Shown here piece after piece: positions 27,181-35,923 of a stretch of DNA of 64,000 nt; position 1 is the first letter of the stretch, and each line of letters begins with the position of its first letter. This DNA comes from DMER64 sp964542305 (GTDB taxonomy: Bacteria; Bacteroidota; Bacteroidia; Bacteroidales; UBA932), in NCBI GenBank assembly GCA_964542305.1, contig CAZITX010000006.1, positions 32,720-96,719 of the forward strand, written 5' to 3'. The position numbers and the translations under genes are program-made. The notes below the pieces were generated by a model. The model was not told the DNA's origin, ran no database searches, and saw only the letters and a list, made by a program, of their open reading frames with translations.

Positions 27181-28701
27181 ATGATGCTTTTCCGGAATAA
27201 TGCCTTAAAACGTTTGGCCGGGGAAACCGCCGTGTACGGGATGAGTACCATCCTGGCCAGGGTTTTGAACTTTTTGCTGGTTCCCCTGTACACCCGCGTT
27301 CTTACAGATCAGGCGGCTTACGGGGTGGTTGCCGAGTTTATGGCGTACATTGCCGTATTGCAGGTGGTGCTGGTTTTGGGCCTGGAAACAGGTTGTTTCC
27401 GGTACGCATCGTTGGCCGGACAGAAGAACGACCGTGAGGGGGCATCCCGGGTATTTTCCACTTCGCTGACCACGGTTACCCTGGTGGCCGGGCTGTTTTT
27501 TGCCACCGTCGTTTTGTGGAGGCAGCCCATTGCCGAGGCATTGGGGTACGGGAACAATTCGGAATGCATTTTTTACGTGGCAGGGATCCTCCTGCTGGAC
27601 AGCATCACGGCTATCTTGTTCGCTCGTCTTCGCTACGAACACAAGGCCCTGAAATTTGCTGTCTTTAAAACCATCAAGATCTGTTGCGAGCTGGGATTCA
27701 ACTTGATTTTCTTCCTTTGGGCTTCGGGATTTATGCAAGCCAACCCGGGATCGTTCCTGGAACGTTTCATACCGGCAGTCCCGGATTACAATTACGTGCT
27801 GTTTGCCATATTCCTTTCCTGCGTGGTGGCCTTATTGCTTTTCCTTCCGGATCTTATAAGGAAAAACGCTTTTCTCTTTGACCGCAAACTCTGGACCCGC
27901 CTGATGATCTACTCATTGCCCCTGATGATCGCCGGATTGCCGGGGATCCTGAACGATTTCAGCGACCGGTTGCTGTTCCGCTTTCTCATTCCCGAAGGTA
28001 TTTCCTGGAGGGCTCAGATGGGCATATACCAGGCCGGGATCAAGCTGGCGGTACTGATCAATTTGTTTATTCAAATGTTCCGCTACGCGGCCGAACCGTT
28101 CTTCTTTGGACAGTCGGAAGATAAAAACGCTCCGGGAACTTACGCCCGGGTTCTGGATTATTTTACCGGGTTTGCGATGCTTGTTTACCTGGGAATCCTG
28201 CTTTATATAGATCTTTTTGCACTCATACTGGGTGAAAATTACCGGGAGGGAATAGTTGTGGTGCCTGTTATGGCACTGGCATACGTAATGCTGGGTATCT
28301 ATTTCAACATCAGCATCTGGTTTAAATTATCCGGGAAAACCGGTTATGCCGTGCTCATTACATCGGCCGGTCTGGCAGTGACATTAGTGATTAATGTATT
28401 GTTTTTGCCGCGTTACGGGTATATGGCAGCCGCCTGGGGACACCTGGCCAGCTACCTGACCATGACCGTGATATGTGCCCTGATGGGCCGCAAACGCTAT
28501 CCCATACCTTATAACTGGGTTAAGAACTTGTTTTATATAGGATTGGGAGTGGGTCTGTTCTTCTTTTCGCAATTGTTCAGCCAAATGGACCTTGTACCCA
28601 AATTGGTTATCAATACCGGAATTCTTTTGGTTTACCTGGCTATCTGGGCAGGGGCGGAAGGTTTCTACGGAAAGCTGCGCAGACTATGGCAGCGGCAATA
28701 G
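27181..28701 (+). CDS. Polysaccharide flippase-like multi-pass membrane protein
   Basis: 506 residues with about 12-14 hydrophobic helices, of the oligosaccharide flippase / MOP superfamily (Wzx-like). The N-terminus LAGETAVYGMSTILARVLNFLLVPLYTRVL is the usual first-helix pattern, and DRLLFRFLIPE with IFIQ-type helices follows in the middle. It likely moves a lipid-linked glycan across the inner membrane; no glycosyltransferases lie beside it, so the substrate is open. Begins 1 nt after rlmB. Its final 62 bp overlap tail-to-tail with the TrmH-family gene on the other strand. Confidence 0.83.
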   Translation: MMLFRNNALKRLAGETAVYGMSTILARVLNFLLVPLYTRVLTDQAAYGVVAEFMAYIAVLQVVLVLGLETGCFRYASLAGQKNDREGASRVFSTSLTTVTLVAGLFFATVVLWRQPIAEALGYGNNSECIFYVAGILLLDSITAILFARLRYEHKALKFAVFKTIKICCELGFNLIFFLWASGFMQANPGSFLERFIPAVPDYNYVLFAIFLSCVVALLLFLPDLIRKNAFLFDRKLWTRLMIYSLPLMIAGLPGILNDFSDRLLFRFLIPEGISWRAQMGIYQAGIKLAVLINLFIQMFRYAAEPFFFGQSEDKNAPGTYARVLDYFTGFAMLVYLGILLYIDLFALILGENYREGIVVVPVMALAYVMLGIYFNISIWFKLSGKTGYAVLITSAGLAVTLVINVLFLPRYGYMAAAWGHLASYLTMTVICALMGRKRYPIPYNWVKNLFYIGLGVGLFFFSQLFSQMDLVPKLVINTGILLVYLAIWAGAEGFYGKLRRLWQRQ

Positions 28702-29392
28702 CTACGTTCAGGGATTCAGATCCTTCCCGGTAAGAGGGAATAAACAATTTTGTCTGAATGGTTTCCATCACAGGAGGAGTGATCCCCGTGGATTCATTTC
28801 CCATAACAACGATGCCTTCGGCAGGCAGCGAAAGGGTGTTTATGTCTGAGCCTCCTTGCAAAACGGTTCCCAATACCGGGAGTTGTGTTTCCTTCAGGAG
28901 GGGTTCCAGTGACGTATAATAAACGGGGACCCTCAGAATCGCACCCATTGTGGATTGGACTGTCTTGGAATTGTATAGATCCACACAGTCCGGGGAAGCA
29001 TAAACTGCCGCAATGTTGAACCAGTCTGCCAGGCGAAGTATGGTGCCGAAATTCCCGGGATCCTGCACCCCGTCCAGTACAAGGTACAGGTTTCCTTGCT
29101 GTGGGACGGCCGGCTTGATGTCCGGAATGGCCACCACGGCCAAAGCTCCTGAAGGGGTATACTGTAACGATATACGATCCATTTCAGTGGCAGTCACATA
29201 TTCCACCACAATATCCTTTGGTGTTTCCAAAACACCTTCCTGCAGGAACAGTCTTTTGATGACATAAGGTCCGGGCGCTGCCAGCAACTCGGCAATCATT
29301 TTTTTCCCCTCTATAATAAACTCCTTTTTTTCCTGACGGAATTTCTTCTGGTTCAGGGATCTGATGGATTTTATATCGGCTTTGCTCAACAT
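28640..29392 (-). CDS. TrmH-family (SPOUT) RNA 2'-O-methyltransferase
   Basis: 250-residue SPOUT RNA methyltransferase. N-terminal RNA-binding-like domain (IRSLNQKKFRQEKKEFIIEGKK without long runs of identity to RlmB), then the knot domain with LVLDGVQDPGNFGTILRLADW (motif 1), GIVVMGNESTGI (motif 2) and LFIPSYREGSESLNVAIAAAI (motif 3). The target nucleotide is unknown. It overlaps the convergent flippase gene by 62 bp, and both C-terminal ends look genuine. Starts 4 nt after the stop of the decarboxylase gene upstream, so the two are co-transcribed. Confidence 0.87.
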   Translation of the reverse strand: MLSKADIKSIRSLNQKKFRQEKKEFIIEGKKMIAELLAAPGPYVIKRLFLQEGVLETPKDIVVEYVTATEMDRISLQYTPSGALAVVAIPDIKPAVPQQGNLYLVLDGVQDPGNFGTILRLADWFNIAAVYASPDCVDLYNSKTVQSTMGAILRVPVYYTSLEPLLKETQLPVLGTVLQGGSDINTLSLPAEGIVVMGNESTGITPPVMETIQTKLFIPSYREGSESLNVAIAAAIVCAAFRRNLPPLPR

Positions 29393-29396
29393 GGTA

Positions 29397-30785
29397 TTAG
29401 TATCCCAGTACCTTTAACATGGATTTATACGTTTGTTCCTTGGAAAACAATTTGGTGTAGTATTCCCCGTCTTCTTCTCCGATAATGACCATTTTTGGGG
29501 CCGGCATCAGGCAATGCTGTACGCCTCCGAACCCGGAGATGGATTCCTGGTAGGCCCCGGTATTGAAGAATCCTATGTAAAGCGGTTCCCCGTTCTCGTT
29601 TTTAGGAAGGAACACGGCATTGGCATGTGCTTCCGCGTTGTAGTAATCCTGGGAATCACAGGTCAAACCACCCAGGAACACGCGTTGGTAGGGTTCGTTC
29701 CATTTGTTGATGGGCAGAAGTATAAAACGCCGTTTGATCCCCCAGGTATCGGGCAGGGTAGTCATAAAAGAAGAGTCTATCATATACCACCTTTCCCGGT
29801 CGTTTTGTTGCTTTTCACCAAGTACCTGGTATATGTTCGCCCCGCTTTCCCCCACGGTAAACGATCCGAACTCGGTAAATATGTCCGGTTCTTTTACATT
29901 ACGACTGGCACATATGCTTTTGATCTGGGCAATGATCTCTTCTGTCATATACTCATAATCGTAATCAAAAGAAAGAGAATTTCTTACAGGAAAGCCACCT
30001 CCAAGGTTCAGGGAGTTCAGATCTTCACAAAAATTTTTAAGGTCGCAATACACGTTCACGCATTTGGCCAGTTCGTTCCAATAATATGCGTTGTCCTGGA
30101 TACCGGTATTTATGAAGAAGTGGAGCATCTTGAGTTTGAACTTGGGATTCCTTTTGATGTATTTATGGTAAAACGGGACTACATCGCTGTAACGGATCCC
30201 CAACCGGCTGGTATAAAATTCAAATTTCGGTTCCTCTTCCGCAGCTATACGGATCCCGATCTTGCATTCTTTTTCCACGGTCTTGTCCAGGGCTTCAATT
30301 TCGGGCATGTTGTCCAATATGGAAATGGTGTTTTCCCAGCCCGAATTCATAAGATTGGCAATGTTTTCCACGTATTGCTGTTTCTTATAACCGTTGCAGA
30401 TCACGTAAAGATCCTTGTCCACGATCTTTTGTTCGTAAAGCGATTCGATCAGGTTAAGATCAAATGCGGAAGAAGTTTCTATATGGATATCGTTCTTAAG
30501 AGCTTCCTCCATCACAAATGAAAAATGAGACGATTTGGTACAGTAACAGTAATGGTATTCCGCATCGTAATCCACCTTGGCCATTGCCACGTTGAACAGT
30601 CTTTTTGCTTTCTGTATCTGTTTGCTTATCTGTGGCAGATAGTAAAACTTTAAAGGTGTTCCGTATTGCTGGATTAAATTCATTACCGGTATGTCGTGAA
30701 ACAGAAGTTCACCGTCTTCAACCCTGAATTCTTCCTGCGGAAAATCAAAACTCTGCTGTATCAGATCTATGTACTTGTTTTTCAT
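29397..30785 (-). CDS. Group IV PLP decarboxylase, arginine-decarboxylase-like
   Basis: 462-residue fold-type III PLP enzyme of the SpeA/ornithine/diaminopimelate decarboxylase group. The barrel has the PLP lysine in YCYCTKSSH, a glycine-rich phosphate loop near LNLGGGFPV, GESGANIYQVLGE, and the active-site cysteine motif LTCDSQDYY in the C-terminal domain (CDSxD is shared by arginine and ornithine decarboxylases). It is much shorter than classic SpeA (about 630), lacking the inserted helical region, so arginine as substrate is the common annotation but not proven. It likely starts polyamine synthesis. A -7 box lies 59 nt upstream. Confidence 0.75.
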   Translation of the reverse strand: MKNKYIDLIQQSFDFPQEEFRVEDGELLFHDIPVMNLIQQYGTPLKFYYLPQISKQIQKAKRLFNVAMAKVDYDAEYHYCYCTKSSHFSFVMEEALKNDIHIETSSAFDLNLIESLYEQKIVDKDLYVICNGYKKQQYVENIANLMNSGWENTISILDNMPEIEALDKTVEKECKIGIRIAAEEEPKFEFYTSRLGIRYSDVVPFYHKYIKRNPKFKLKMLHFFINTGIQDNAYYWNELAKCVNVYCDLKNFCEDLNSLNLGGGFPVRNSLSFDYDYEYMTEEIIAQIKSICASRNVKEPDIFTEFGSFTVGESGANIYQVLGEKQQNDRERWYMIDSSFMTTLPDTWGIKRRFILLPINKWNEPYQRVFLGGLTCDSQDYYNAEAHANAVFLPKNENGEPLYIGFFNTGAYQESISGFGGVQHCLMPAPKMVIIGEEDGEYYTKLFSKEQTYKSMLKVLGY

Positions 30786-30844
30786 TTTTGAAATGTAAGT
30801 GAGTTACTTTTGCTAAAATTATACAATGTAAACGAATCGGATTG

Positions 30845-30852
30845 CAAATATA
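30845..30852 (-). promoter_or_regulatory. -7 box upstream of the decarboxylase gene
   Basis: TATATTTG on the minus strand, exact TAnnTTTG match, 59 nt before the ATG at 30785 in the divergent gap with tamL. No clear -33 element. Confidence 0.4.
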
Positions 30853-30905
30853 AAGGAATATTTACAGGTAGTATAGTATTTGTCCTTTTTTTCTACTTTT
30901 GTATT

Positions 30906-33164
30906 ATGCGTAAAAGCCGGGGGTTTCTCATTATTTCAGTCATTTCTTTATTGCTGAATTTTATTTTATCGGGATGTGCTGCAACACGTTACGTGCCCGA
31001 AGGAGAATACCTTTTAAAAAAGAATACGGTTGAGGTTGTTCCCAGAAAAATTGTGCCCGTATCATCCCTGACTCCGTATATCCGTCAAAAACCCAATACC
31101 AGTATAGTTTTTGGTTGGAAGGCTTTCCTGAATATTTACAGTCTGAGTCCCGAAAAAGACAACGGATGGAGCCGGTTTTTACGCCGACTGGGTGAACCGC
31201 CTGTTGTATTTGATCCGCAGCTGATCGATTACAGCAAGAGGAATATGGATAATTACCTGACATCCCTGGGCTATTATTTTAATACCATTACCGATTCTGT
31301 AACCTACCATAAACAAAAGGCTACCGTTCATTACGATGTTATGCCGGGTAAAACATATACGGTAGATTCCATTGCTTTGAGCCGGGCGGACACCAACCTG
31401 ACCCGTTTGTATGAACAGAACCTGGACCGTTCCCTTATAAAGACAGGAGACAGGCTTTCTTCCCTGACACTGGAAAAAGAAGCTGCCCGCATAAGCACCG
31501 TAATGAGAAACAACGGGTATTACAATTTCAACAGGAGCCTGGTCTCTTTCAGGGCAGATACCCTGGAACAGGACGGAACAGCCAGCCTGGAAGTGCTTTT
31601 ACCGGCAGATTCCTCCCAAAAACCCTACCGCATCAGGAATATTGATGTGTATCCGGGTTATGACCCCATGCAAGCCGTTATGGACTCTTCCTATTATTCT
31701 CAAATGGACACGCTTAATTACAGGGATATGGTGTTCCATTTCAAAGGAAAACCTACTATCCGGCCGAAGGTGATCAGGAATATGAGTTACATTCTTCCGG
31801 GAGAACTGTACAACGAATCCAAAGTAAAAACTACTTACGACCGCTTTTCCTATATAAGTCTGTTTAACGGGGTGACGTTGCTTTTTGACGAAGTCCCCGG
31901 ATCCCTGCAAAGGGATACTGCACTGGTAGATTGTACCATCCGTCTGAGCCCGGGCAATTCACAGGGTTACAAACTGAACCTGGAAGCGTCCAGCAACTCA
32001 AACGGCCTGATAGGGATCTCTCCGGCATTATCCTATTACCATAAAAATATTTTCCGGGGAGGGGAGTGGCTGACATTGGGCTTTATGGGGAACTTCCAGT
32101 TTAAATTGAAAGATCCCACCCGTGCCACTGAACTGGGCGCCTCGTTGTCCCTTTCTTTTCCAAAAATGCTTTTTCCCATAAGTCAGCGAATTTTCCGCGG
32201 ACGTGTTCCCCGCACGGATGTCTCGGCAAGTTACAATTACCAATCCCGTCCGGAATATACGCGGAATATTGTTTCCACCACTTTCGGTTATGTCTGGAGT
32301 ATGGGAGAGAATTTCCACTACACAGTAAACCCACTGCGATTGAAACTGGTTAAGCTCTACAATATGAGTCCGGGATTTCTGGCATCCCTGAACGATCCGT
32401 TTTTGATCGATACTTACAGGGACCACTTTGACCTGGGATTTTCTTCCATTTTTTATTACACCAGCGACAACTCCACCGTACACCGCAACAGCTGGCATTA
32501 CGTCAGGCTGGGGCTGGAATCGGCAGGAAATTTTCTGAGTGCCTTCAATTCCCTGATGCAGACAGATACCACCGGAAGTTACACCATAGGAGGGATTGCT
32601 TATTCGCAATACATTAAAGCCGAATTGAACACGGGGTATACTTTTATTCGTAACAAGCACCAGCTGGCGGGACGATTCTATGCCGGAATTGGGGTGCCTT
32701 ACGGAAACGCTTCTACGCTTCCCCTGGAGCAAATGTTTTTTGCCGGAGGGGCAAACAGTCTTAGGGGCTGGCAGGCCCGAACGGTAGGTCCCGGTTCCAT
32801 GCCGGTAGATTCCACGTTTACCATTCCTAACCAGGCCGGGGATATCCGGCTGGAAGTGAACCTGGAATACCGTTTCCCGCTTTTCTGGAAGCTGGAAGGT
32901 GCGATCTTTGCCGATGCCGGAAACATCTGGACTTTGCCCCGGGAAGAAGCAGCCGAAGCGGGTGTTTTTCGCTGGAATAATTTTTATAAAAGCATTGCCA
33001 TGGATACGGGCCTGGGGATCCGTGTGAACCTGGATTTTGTCATCCTGCGACTGGATTTGGGAATGATAGTGAGAAATCCCGTAAAACAGGCATGGGTGCC
33101 CGTTTCCCAATGGTTAAAGCGGGAAAATTACGCGATCCAGTTTGGTGTGGGATACCCGTTCTAA
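30906..33164 (+). CDS. tamL: TamL-like Omp85 outer-membrane lipoprotein
   Basis: 752-residue BamA/TamA-family protein with a lipoprotein signal (lipobox LSGC, Cys about residue 22), the form known in Bacteroidota as TamL. The N-terminal half holds POTRA-like domains (for example YVPEGEYLLKKNTVEV, YRIRNIDVYPGYD), the C-terminal half a 16-strand barrel whose Omp85 hallmark is FFAGGANSLRGWQ (VRG/F-type motif) and which ends YAIQFGVGYPF with a terminal aromatic. It should insert or export outer-membrane material together with a TamB protein, which is not in this window. Start chosen at ATG 30906, as the longer frame adds a non-signal-like extension. Stop overlaps the convergent nagB-like gene by 4 bp. 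Confidence 0.87.
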   Translation: MRKSRGFLIISVISLLLNFILSGCAATRYVPEGEYLLKKNTVEVVPRKIVPVSSLTPYIRQKPNTSIVFGWKAFLNIYSLSPEKDNGWSRFLRRLGEPPVVFDPQLIDYSKRNMDNYLTSLGYYFNTITDSVTYHKQKATVHYDVMPGKTYTVDSIALSRADTNLTRLYEQNLDRSLIKTGDRLSSLTLEKEAARISTVMRNNGYYNFNRSLVSFRADTLEQDGTASLEVLLPADSSQKPYRIRNIDVYPGYDPMQAVMDSSYYSQMDTLNYRDMVFHFKGKPTIRPKVIRNMSYILPGELYNESKVKTTYDRFSYISLFNGVTLLFDEVPGSLQRDTALVDCTIRLSPGNSQGYKLNLEASSNSNGLIGISPALSYYHKNIFRGGEWLTLGFMGNFQFKLKDPTRATELGASLSLSFPKMLFPISQRIFRGRVPRTDVSASYNYQSRPEYTRNIVSTTFGYVWSMGENFHYTVNPLRLKLVKLYNMSPGFLASLNDPFLIDTYRDHFDLGFSSIFYYTSDNSTVHRNSWHYVRLGLESAGNFLSAFNSLMQTDTTGSYTIGGIAYSQYIKAELNTGYTFIRNKHQLAGRFYAGIGVPYGNASTLPLEQMFFAGGANSLRGWQARTVGPGSMPVDSTFTIPNQAGDIRLEVNLEYRFPLFWKLEGAIFADAGNIWTLPREEAAEAGVFRWNNFYKSIAMDTGLGIRVNLDFVILRLDLGMIVRNPVKQAWVPVSQWLKRENYAIQFGVGYPF

Positions 33165-35068
33165 AGTTTCATTCCTTCACGATACAGTCGGAAAAGTTCT
33201 ATGGCCTGGTACTCGGCCATTCCCAGTTTGTCATAAAGCACTGCCGTATTGTGATTGCGCTCCTCGGCCCTTCTCCAGAATTCACGCGGGTCGTTCCCCG
33301 GGAACATGGCCGGATCTTTCTGGCTCTGGTGGCGGAATATGGCGTTTCTTTTAATGACCACTTCCTCGGGGCTTAAGGGAACGGCCATATCTACATCGGC
33401 AACGTCCCATTCCTGCCAGGCACCACGGTAGAGCCACAGGCGGCAATCTTTCATCCAGGGTCTGTCTTTGAGTTGTTTCAACGCTTCCAGTATAGCCATA
33501 TAGCATACACGGTGCGTACCGTGGGGGTCGCTCAGATCACCTGCGGCAAAAATCTGGTGTGGTTTCACTTTTTCCAGGAGATCACAGATAATGCGTATAT
33601 CTTCGTCAGACAAAGCTTTTTTCTTGACCCCTCCTGTCTCATAGAAAGGCATTTCCAGAAAATGCACGTGTTCGGGTGCAATGTCCAGGTACTCACAGGC
33701 AGATTTGGCTTCTCCCCGGCGGATCATTGTCTTAACCTGACGAATGGCCGTGGTGTCCGGCTCCCCGGGTTTTTTGTTGGCCATATCCTTGCGGGCCTGC
33801 TCGAAAATGGCTTTTGTTTTTTCCTGATCCAGCCCGTATACGGGAGATATTTCCTTCAGGAAATCCAGGAAACGGGTAACTTCGTGATCAAATACGGCAA
33901 TATTGCCGGAAGTATGATAGGCTATATGTAATATGTGTCCCTGATCTGCCAACCGGGCCACAGTCCCTCCCATAGAGATCACGTCATCATCGGGGTGGGG
34001 ACTGAATACGATCACGCGTTTGGGATAGGGCAGGGCTCTTTCCGGACGGGTGGAATCGTCGGCATTGGGTTTTCCCCCCGGCCAACCGGTAATACTGTGC
34101 TGCAGGAAGTTGAACGTATCTATGTTGATCTTGCTGAAAGGTCCGCGTTCCGTGATCAGATCACTCATCCCGTTATCGTTGTAATCCCGGGCTGTAAGTT
34201 TCAGAATGGGCTTGTCCAGGTGACGGCACAACCAGAATACGGCTTTCCGGGTCAATTCTTCAGTCCACACGCAGGGTCCTGTAAGCCAAGGTGTTGCAAC
34301 TCGGGTTAATTCTTCCGAAGCCGCCCTGTCAATGATCACTTCTGTCTGGGTATGGTTTTGCAGGTAGCTGGAGGGATTGGTTTCATCTACTTTGCCTTCC
34401 ACCATTTTCCTAACAGATTTTGCTTCACCTTCTCCCCAGGCCAGGTAATAAATGGAACGACATTCCAGGATGGTCTGGATGCCCATTGTCAGGGAATAAT
34501 TGGGCACGTAATCAACGCCAAAGAATTCACTGGCAGCCGATATCCGTGTACTTGTATTGAGTGTGATCAAACGGGTCCGGGAACTGTAATGGGAACCGGG
34601 TTCGTTGGTACCCATCCCGGAGGTGATCAATACGTCAATACCACCGTAAGAGGCTATCTTGTTTTCGAAATCTGCACAATGACGGGCAACCTGGGAGCGG
34701 GGAATGTCTCCGTCCAGGTAATGGATCTGGGTAGGAGGGATGTCCAGGACATCAAAAACGTATTCCTTCAGAAAACGGTAATGAGATTGTATTTCATCTT
34801 TGTGTAACGGATAATATTCATTAATACTGAACACCACCACGTTTTTGAAACTTCTTCCGTTTTGGTACGCTTTAGCAAAAAGTTCGTAAACGGGAATCAT
34901 GGCAGGCCGTGATGAGAGTCCCAGAACCAGTTTCTTTCCCTGCGATTCTTTTTGAGTAAGTATAGTCAGGATATTTTCCACAAGATACGTAGAGGCTTCC
35001 ACCTGGTCATCGTATATAAATACAGGTAAATTCTCGTACCTTCTGCTGAAATCGTAATTTACTGTCAT
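33161..35068 (-). CDS. NagB-like / PIG-L deacetylase fusion protein
   Basis: 635 residues in two parts. Residues about 1-290 follow the glucosamine-6-phosphate deaminase fold (VLGLSSRPAMIPVYE, VVFSINEYYPLHKDEIQSHY, NEPGSHYSSRTRLITL). Residues about 350-630 are a PIG-L/LmbE N-deacetylase domain with the zinc motif FSPHPDDDVISMGG and the later DPHGTHRVCY histidines. Such fusions are usual in Bacteroidota and point to amino-sugar catabolism or recycling. The deaminase part is degenerate: the classic catalytic DEY is NEY and the GxGxxGHIxFNEPG loop is shortened to SGMGTNEPG, without the catalytic histidine. Deaminase activity is therefore doubtful; the deacetylase half looks intact. Starts 2 nt after kdsA. 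Confidence 0.82.
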   Translation of the reverse strand: MTVNYDFSRRYENLPVFIYDDQVEASTYLVENILTILTQKESQGKKLVLGLSSRPAMIPVYELFAKAYQNGRSFKNVVVFSINEYYPLHKDEIQSHYRFLKEYVFDVLDIPPTQIHYLDGDIPRSQVARHCADFENKIASYGGIDVLITSGMGTNEPGSHYSSRTRLITLNTSTRISAASEFFGVDYVPNYSLTMGIQTILECRSIYYLAWGEGEAKSVRKMVEGKVDETNPSSYLQNHTQTEVIIDRAASEELTRVATPWLTGPCVWTEELTRKAVFWLCRHLDKPILKLTARDYNDNGMSDLITERGPFSKINIDTFNFLQHSITGWPGGKPNADDSTRPERALPYPKRVIVFSPHPDDDVISMGGTVARLADQGHILHIAYHTSGNIAVFDHEVTRFLDFLKEISPVYGLDQEKTKAIFEQARKDMANKKPGEPDTTAIRQVKTMIRRGEAKSACEYLDIAPEHVHFLEMPFYETGGVKKKALSDEDIRIICDLLEKVKPHQIFAAGDLSDPHGTHRVCYMAILEALKQLKDRPWMKDCRLWLYRGAWQEWDVADVDMAVPLSPEEVVIKRNAIFRHQSQKDPAMFPGNDPREFWRRAEERNHNTAVLYDKLGMAEYQAIELFRLYREGMKL

Positions 35069-35070
35069 AA

Positions 35071-35886
35071 TTATTCTTGTATATCTTGTTGTGACATGAG
35101 GTAAGTTTGCCTGAAGGCGACTACCTTACGGACCAGGGATTCCATTTGTTCAAGCGGCAACATATTGCTTCCGTCGGACAGTGCCTGAGCAGGATTGGGA
35201 TGTGTTTCAAGGAACAGACCATCGGCCCCTGCAGCCACCCCGGCAACTGCCATGGTTGAGATCATTTTGGGATCGCCTCCTGCAATGCCTCTTGTCTGGT
35301 TGGGCTTTTGCAGGGAATGCGTTACATCCAGGACCACGGGAACATGCAGTTTCTTCATGATGGGAATGCTGCGTACATCAAAGATCAGGTCTGTGTAACC
35401 AAACTGGGCACCTCTTTCGGTCAGCATGATATGCTCCCGGATGGCTCCAAACTGGAGCAATTTTTCTACAACAAAACGCATTTGTTCCGGGGCCAGGAAT
35501 TGTCCTTTTTTTACATTTACTTTTTTCCCCGTCTGGGCAGCGGCCTTTAACAGGGATGTCTGCCGGCAAAGAAACGCCGGTATCTGGATAATGTCCACAT
35601 CATACTCGGCTGCCATCAATGCTTCATCCGGTGTATGCACATCTGTAGTGATCTCTATACCAAAATATTGACGAATGTTTTGCAAGATCTCCAGTCCGTT
35701 CCTGTCACCGATCCCGGTAAAAGAGTCAATACGTGTCCGGTTTTCTTTCCTGTAGGAAGCTTTATATATGAGCGGAACGCCGTGTTTTCGGGTTATTTGT
35801 ACGAGTTTTTCGGCCGTGTCCATACAAATCTTTTCGGATTCGATAACACACGGACCTGAAATAAGGAAGAAACCTTGGAGATCCAT
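35071..35886 (-). CDS. kdsA: 3-deoxy-8-phosphooctulonate synthase
   Basis: Condenses PEP with arabinose 5-phosphate to KDO 8-phosphate, the committed step of KDO synthesis for lipopolysaccharide. 271 residues, (beta/alpha)8 barrel: LISGPCVIESEKI at the N-terminus, YKASYRKENRTRIDSFTGIG, KKGQFLAPEQM, LTERGAQFGY, and DVTHSLQKP plus FLETHPNPAQALSDG. It leads the kdsA-nagB/PIG-L pair and has its own -7 box 20 nt upstream. The matching phosphatase kdsC is at 10763-11311. Confidence 0.96.
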   Translation of the reverse strand: MDLQGFFLISGPCVIESEKICMDTAEKLVQITRKHGVPLIYKASYRKENRTRIDSFTGIGDRNGLEILQNIRQYFGIEITTDVHTPDEALMAAEYDVDIIQIPAFLCRQTSLLKAAAQTGKKVNVKKGQFLAPEQMRFVVEKLLQFGAIREHIMLTERGAQFGYTDLIFDVRSIPIMKKLHVPVVLDVTHSLQKPNQTRGIAGGDPKMISTMAVAGVAAGADGLFLETHPNPAQALSDGSNMLPLEQMESLVRKVVAFRQTYLMSQQDIQE

Positions 35887-35905
35887 AATGCGAATATTTA
35901 ATGTA

Positions 35906-35913
35906 CAAAGTTA
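35906..35913 (-). promoter_or_regulatory. -7 box for kdsA
   Basis: TAACTTTG on the minus strand (exact TAnnTTTG), 19 nt before the kdsA ATG and downstream of the rarA stop, so kdsA need not depend on rarA transcription. Confidence 0.5.
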
Positions 35914-35923
35914 CAATTTTTTA

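Noticed and set aside
29433..30521. Long plus-strand open frame of 362 codons
   Set aside because: Antisense to the decarboxylase gene, whose motifs are clear; the antisense protein has no recognisable features.
30894..30901. TACTTTTG as the -7 box of tamL
   Set aside because: It lies only 4 nt before the chosen ATG, which would leave no leader; kept out as a likely chance match.
32028..33110. Minus-strand open frame of 360 codons
   Set aside because: Shadow of tamL; composition and lack of motifs point to an antisense artefact.
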